DNA of 40,540 nt, taken from contig NZ_JAUSLE010000060.1 of NCBI RefSeq assembly GCF_030646845.1, positions 1-40,540 on the forward strand, in the 5' to 3' direction. This DNA is from Rhodoferax sp. (GTDB lineage: Bacteria; Pseudomonadota; Gammaproteobacteria; Burkholderiales; Burkholderiaceae_C). Made by a program: the position numbers and the translations under genes. The notes under the pieces are model-generated. The model was not told where the DNA came from and did no database searches. It saw only the letters and a list, made by a program, of their open reading frames with translations. Shown here one piece after another: positions 36,819 through 40,540 of the stretch (its first letter is position 1; each line of letters opens with the position of its first letter).

Positions 36819-37654
36819 TGAGCCAGAGAAAAGACACCATGGACAGGACTGACCTTCATCCGTTGACCGAAGACGAAATCCACAAGTTCGTGGACCGCCA
36901 GCTTTCAGCCGGGGAGCTTGCGGCGCTGCAGTCGCGCGTGGCGCAGGACCCGGCAGCGCAGGCGACGATAGCGAAGTGGCAGCAGCAGCGCGACGCCCTG
37001 CGACACCTGCATCAGCACGTCCTGGACGAGCCGGTTCCTGCAGCACTGATGACCATTTCGCAGCAGACCGCTGCCTCGCAACAGGCAATAAGCCAATGGT
37101 GGCGCTGGGGTGGCATGGCCGCCGGAGTGATGCTGGCTTTTGGTGTGGGTTGGTTCTCCCACACGGCCTGGCAAGGCCGGCCGTCGTCGCTCATTCTGGC
37201 GAACACGCAGTTTGAGCAGAATTTTGTGCGGCAGGCCAGTTTTGCGCACGCCGTGTATTCGCCGGAAATACGGCACCCGGTCGAGGTCACGGCCGCTGAC
37301 CAGGAGCACCTGGTGCAATGGCTGTCCAAGCGTGTTGGCAAACCGCTCAAGGTCCCGAATCTGGCACCCCAGGGTTATGAACTCGTGGGCGGACGCCTGC
37401 TGCCAGGCGAAGCCGGCGCACGGGCGCAGTTCATGTTCCAGAACGCTGCAGGCAGCCGTATCACGCTCTATCTGGGGGCCGTCGACAAGGCGCCGGGCGG
37501 ATTGGCGGCACGTGAGACCAGCTTTCACTTCGGCGCTGACGGTCCGATTCCGAGCTTCTACTGGATCGACCAGGGCTTCGGCTATGCGCTGGCCGGACAG
37601 CTGCCCCGTGAGGCACTGATGAATCTCGCGGAAGCGGTTTATCGCCAGCTTTGA
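36818..37654 (+). CDS. Transmembrane anti-sigma factor
   Basis: 278 aa. The cytoplasmic N-terminus (LTEDEIHKFVDRQLSAGELAALQSRVAQDPAAQATIAKWQQQRDALRHLH) resembles anti-sigma domains that hold ECF factors; the Zn-binding HxxxCxxC motif is absent. One TM segment near residues 95-113 is followed by a ~160 residue periplasmic part (VPNLAPQGYELVGGRLLP, ITLYLG, FYWIDQGFGYALAGQLPREAL), typical of this family. It is translationally coupled to the sigma gene. Periplasmic signal unknown. Confidence 0.88.
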   Translation: MSQRKDTMDRTDLHPLTEDEIHKFVDRQLSAGELAALQSRVAQDPAAQATIAKWQQQRDALRHLHQHVLDEPVPAALMTISQQTAASQQAISQWWRWGGMAAGVMLAFGVGWFSHTAWQGRPSSLILANTQFEQNFVRQASFAHAVYSPEIRHPVEVTAADQEHLVQWLSKRVGKPLKVPNLAPQGYELVGGRLLPGEAGARAQFMFQNAAGSRITLYLGAVDKAPGGLAARETSFHFGADGPIPSFYWIDQGFGYALAGQLPREALMNLAEAVYRQL

Positions 37655-37669
37655 GGGGCCACTGTCCGC

Positions 37670-38797
37670 TCAGGTCAGTTCGCGCAGCGGATGACTCCGG
37701 GGTGTCCAGGGGCTGGAAAAGAACGGTGCCACCATGGCGGGAGTGACATCTTCAATGCGGGCCGGATTCCAGCGTGGTGTGTGGTCCTTGTCCACGGCCA
37801 GTGCGCGGATGCCCTCCACCGTCTCACTTTGGCTGGCACTGCGCTCCAGATGGCGGGTGTGAAAGCAGTGGCGCACCATGTCACGCTCCATGCGCAGGTC
37901 ATCGGCCAGCGACATCGTGCGGGCCCGGCGAATCTGCTCCAGCACCACATGCAACATCAGCGGCGAACGTTTGCGCAAGCTGGCTGCCGTATGTTGCGCC
38001 CACTCATCGGTATCAGCTTCCAGTTCACGCACGATATCAACGACCAAAGGCAGTGCGAAATAATGGTCAATCTGGCTTCTAGCCCCCGTGGAGTAAGCGG
38101 GAGCAGCTATTGAATGCATAGCGAGCCAGCTCTCGATGGCGTCGGGGCGGGCAAAGTCGGTGCTTGCCAACGCATCCCAGGCCGGGGCCAGCTGGGACAC
38201 GTCAAGGCATGCATCGGCCAGCCCAAACGCCAGCGCCTCCCCTACCCCCATCATTTCACCCGTCAGGGCCAACCACTCGCCGATGCGTCCGGGGCAGCGA
38301 CTCAGGAAATAGCCGCCGCCCACATCGGGAAACAGCCCGATATTCGTTTCAGGCATGGCCATCCGGGTCCGCTCAGTGACGATGCGGATTTTGGCGCCTT
38401 GGCTGATGCCCATGCCGCCGCCCATGACGATGCCATCCATGAAGGCAATGTAGGGCTTGGGGTAGGTGTGGATCAGGTGATTGAGGGCATATTCCTCAGT
38501 GAAGAAGTCCTCCAGTTCAGGGTTGCCCGCCAGCGCGGCCTGATGGAAAAAGCGGATGTCGCCACCGGCGCAAAAGGCGCCAAAAGGGCCCGTCTTGCTG
38601 GTGCCACGAATGGCCACGGCCTTGACGGCCGGATCGTCGCGCCAGACCTGCAGGCATTCCGTCAGCGCCCGGATCATGCCAAGCGACAGGGCGTTGAGGG
38701 CCTTGGGGCGATTGAGCGTGATGAAGCCGACCTGACCACGAACTTCGGTCAGAACATCGGGGGCATCACCGCTTGGCAGGTCACTTTTCGCAGTCAT
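37670..38797 (-). CDS. Enoyl-CoA hydratase/isomerase family, 3-hydroxyisobutyryl-CoA hydrolase-like
   Basis: 375 aa crotonase-fold protein. The length and the segments GGDIRFFHQ, MDGIVMGGGMGISQGAKIRIVTERTRMAMPETNIGLFPDVGGGYFLSRCPG match the ECH_2/HIBCH group of valine catabolism rather than the ~260 aa hydratases. The Glu/Asp pair of the HIBCH type is present (PETNIGLFPDVGG). A short insertion AMHSIAAPAYSTGARS is encoded by repeat copy E. The ATG at 38797 overlaps the upstream DMT stop as ATGA, which decides it over 38812. No other valine pathway gene is nearby. Confidence 0.87.
   Translation of the reverse strand: MTAKSDLPSGDAPDVLTEVRGQVGFITLNRPKALNALSLGMIRALTECLQVWRDDPAVKAVAIRGTSKTGPFGAFCAGGDIRFFHQAALAGNPELEDFFTEEYALNHLIHTYPKPYIAFMDGIVMGGGMGISQGAKIRIVTERTRMAMPETNIGLFPDVGGGYFLSRCPGRIGEWLALTGEMMGVGEALAFGLADACLDVSQLAPAWDALASTDFARPDAIESWLAMHSIAAPAYSTGARSQIDHYFALPLVVDIVRELEADTDEWAQHTAASLRKRSPLMLHVVLEQIRRARTMSLADDLRMERDMVRHCFHTRHLERSASQSETVEGIRALAVDKDHTPRWNPARIEDVTPAMVAPFFSSPWTPRSHPLRELT
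38074..38122 (+). repeat. 49 bp dispersed repeat, copy E
   Basis: CTTCTAGCCCCCGT, seven bases, GCG, GGAGCAG, CTAT, seven bases, ATAGC. It is read inside the HIBCH-like gene as AMHSIAAPAYSTGARS, the same frame as copies B, C, D and F. Confidence 0.8.
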
Positions 38798-39666
38798 CGT
38801 CTGTTTCTCCATCCAATAAGTTCATTGACAACCAGCGCGCCAATCACCACAGCGCCGCCAGTGAGCACGGATGCGCCGGGGACTTCATGCGCGCCCACCC
38901 ATGCAAGCAGGATGCCGAAAATCACTTCGAGCAAAGCCAGCAGCGAGATTTCCGGCGCTTTGAGGACACGCGCACAAATGACCGACAACACGCAGGGAAT
39001 AGCCAGTTGCCCCAAACCCAGGAAGGCCAGCAACGCAAGGTCGTGGGACGTGGCCTGAAATGGAAACGCCAATGGCAGCGTCAGGCCCACCGAGATCACG
39101 GCCCCTACCAGCACGGCAGGCACCAGGTCCACGTCGTGGCCCTGCGCGTGGGAGTGCTGGGTCACGGTCCAGTTCAACGCCCCCGCCAACGGGACGCACA
39201 ACGTCACCAGTGTTCCGGCCAGGGACGCATCACCCACCTGCGAAGCGTACATGTAGACGATGCCGGCACCGGCCACGACAATCGCAATCCAGGTACGCGT
39301 CGGGATGCGGTGTCCGATAAAAATCCGCGCCAGCAGTGCGGTCAGCAAGGGGCCAATCGACATGGTTACCAGCACATTGGCCACGCTGGTCAAGGTCAGT
39401 GCCACCATGAAAGCGGTGAACATCACGCTCCAGCAGACGCCTGATATCCAGAAAGCCACCGTGCCCCGGCGGATCTGGCGAAATACCTGGCGTCCCTGAA
39501 AAAACGGCAGGATCACCAGCAGCGACAACGCCGTGAAGGCGGAGCGCCAGAAGGTAATCTCGAAACTGCGGGCGGACTCAAGATGGCGCGTGATGACCCC
39601 GGCCGTGGACCACATCAGGGCCACGGCTACCATGAGAACGACGGCGCGGTTATGGGTTAACTTCAT
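38794..39666 (-). CDS. DMT superfamily (EamA) transporter
   Basis: 290 aa, about ten TM helices in two EamA repeats: ALMWSTAGVITRHLESARSFEITFWRSAFTALSLL opens the first and LALLAFLGLGQLAIPCVLSVICARVLKAPEISLLALLEVIFGILLAWV closes the second. Probable inner-membrane metabolite exporter; substrate unknown. The ATG at 39666 is preferred (MKLTHNRAVVL); the longer frame from 39714 would start inside the typA terminator. Its stop overlaps the HIBCH-like start (ATGA). Confidence 0.9.
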   Translation of the reverse strand: MKLTHNRAVVLMVAVALMWSTAGVITRHLESARSFEITFWRSAFTALSLLVILPFFQGRQVFRQIRRGTVAFWISGVCWSVMFTAFMVALTLTSVANVLVTMSIGPLLTALLARIFIGHRIPTRTWIAIVVAGAGIVYMYASQVGDASLAGTLVTLCVPLAGALNWTVTQHSHAQGHDVDLVPAVLVGAVISVGLTLPLAFPFQATSHDLALLAFLGLGQLAIPCVLSVICARVLKAPEISLLALLEVIFGILLAWVGAHEVPGASVLTGGAVVIGALVVNELIGWRNRR

Positions 39667-39696
39667 GAAGGAACAGGTTTTCAGCACCCGTGCTAC

Positions 39697-39725
39697 AAAA
39701 AAATCCCGGATCATGTCCGGGATTT
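39697..39725 (-). terminator. Rho-independent terminator of typA
   Basis: Perfect 10 bp stem (AAATCCCGGA with TCCGGGATTT) around the five-base loop, followed on the minus strand by a run of seven T. Positioned 37 bases after the typA stop and before the DMT gene start, so it ends typA transcription. Confidence 0.88.
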
Positions 39726-39761
39726 CGTGAGCTCTGCGAGTTGCAGAGTACTGTTGCCTTT

Positions 39762-40540
39762 TTAGCGGCCAGCGCGTTTGCGCTCGCTCTCGGTCAGGTA
39801 GCGCTTGCGCAGGCGGATTGACTTCGGCGTGATTTCAACCAGCTCGTCGTCCTCGATGAATTCAACGCCGTACTCCAGCGTGCATTCAATCGGGGGCGTG
39901 ATCTTGATCGCGTCTTCCTTGCCGCTGACGCGGAAATTGGTCAGCTGTTTGGTGCGCGTGGCATTGACCACCAGATCGTTGTCACGGCTGTGGATACCCA
40001 CAATCATGCCTTCGTACACCGGATCGTTGGGCTTGACGAACATGCGGCCGCGTTCGTCCAGCTTGCCCAGTGCATAGGTGAAAATTTCACCTGCGTCCAT
40101 GGAAATCAGCACGCCGTTCTTGCGGCCGCCGATGTCACCCTTGTGCGGTTCGTAGCTGTCGAAGATGTTGGAGATCAGGCCAGAGCCACGCGTCAAGTTC
40201 AGGAATTCGTTGGTGAAACCGATCAGGCCACGGGCCGGGATGCGGTATTCCAGGCGCACGCGGCCACGGCCGTCCGATTCCATGTTGACCAGGTCGCCCT
40301 TGCGCTCGCCCAAAGCCTGCATCACGCCGCCCTGGTGAATCTCTTCGATGTCGGCAGTCACCAACTCGATCGGCTCGTACTTCTCACCGTTCACGTCTTT
40401 CATGACGACGCGCGGCTTGGAGACCGCCATCTCGAAGCCTTCGCGGCGCATGTTTTCCAGCAGAATGGTCAAGTGCAGTTCGCCGCGACCCATGACTTCG
40501 AAGATACCTTCTTCGTCGGTTTCCTTGACCCGCAAGGCCA
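39762..40540 (-). CDS. typA: GTP-binding protein TypA/BipA, C-terminal part
   Basis: The last ~258 residues of the ~605 aa ribosome-associated translational GTPase; the gene continues beyond the right edge. Visible: domain V/EF-G III-like [36 protein letters not shown], the [19 protein letters not shown] motif, and the BipA-specific C-terminal domain ([29 protein letters not shown] … [13 protein letters not shown]). The G domain lies outside the window. Roles in 50S assembly and cold adaptation are known for the family. Confidence 0.96.
   Translation of the reverse strand, partial: ALRVKETDEEGIFEVMGRGELHLTILLENMRREGFEMAVSKPRVVMKDVNGEKYEPIELVTADIEEIHQGGVMQALGERKGDLVNMESDGRGRVRLEYRIPARGLIGFTNEFLNLTRGSGLISNIFDSYEPHKGDIGGRKNGVLISMDAGEIFTYALGKLDERGRMFVKPNDPVYEGMIVGIHSRDNDLVVNATRTKQLTNFRVSGKEDAIKITPPIECTLEYGVEFIEDDELVEITPKSIRLRKRYLTESERKRAGR

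Overview
The window is high-GC proteobacterial chromosome, most likely Burkholderiales, family Comamonadaceae (Rhodoferax/Polaromonas-like). I infer this from codon style, gene content (guaBA, smpB-ratA-rnfH, mltG-tmk-holB-pilZ-tatD, PilU/PilB-like ATPases, a three-transglutaminase ATP-grasp/alpha-E locus) and a ~49 bp dispersed repeat I associate with that family; no search was run. Both edges cut genes (chrA on the left, typA on the right).

Left third (1-16.5 kb): a chromate transporter, a Cache-domain chemoreceptor, a RidA protein, then an amidoligase-type locus spanning 4-13.3 kb. This holds a transglutaminase, a fused ATP-grasp/alpha-E protein, a divergent second transglutaminase, a CaCA cation exchanger and a very large transglutaminase-DUF2126 protein. 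An iron alcohol dehydrogenase, a thioesterase-acetyltransferase fusion and ygfZ follow. A compact co-directional run mltG-tmk-holB-PilZ-tatD-ankyrin covers 16.5-21.1 kb.

Centre (21.1-23.5 kb): the chromosome dimer resolution site dif, occupied by two tiny tandem mobile elements. Three directly repeated dif-like sites (21137, 22557, 23432) bound units of 1420 and 875 bp. Each unit carries a helix-turn-helix protein resembling XafT, the Xer activation factor of TLC-type satellite phages. The rightmost site keeps a canonical XerD half and 15 contiguous bases identical to E. coli dif. Gene orientation and KOPS-like octamers on both sides are compatible with a replication terminus here.

Right part (23.5-40.5 kb): a PilU-like and a PilB/GspE-like ATPase pair; a leftward four-gene run (PaiB-like FMN protein, TadA-dehalogenase fusion, LD-carboxypeptidase, adenylate cyclase-FHA); guaB-guaA; a DUF4124 protein; smpB divergent from ratA-rnfH; a lipoprotein-ECF sigma-anti-sigma cluster; an enoyl-CoA hydratase/HIBCH-like protein coupled to a DMT transporter; and typA with a clear terminator.

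A second unexpected pattern is a ~49 bp repeat present six times. All six copies lie in or at the ends of coding sequences, and five are read in the same peptide frame, much like the Rickettsia palindromic elements.
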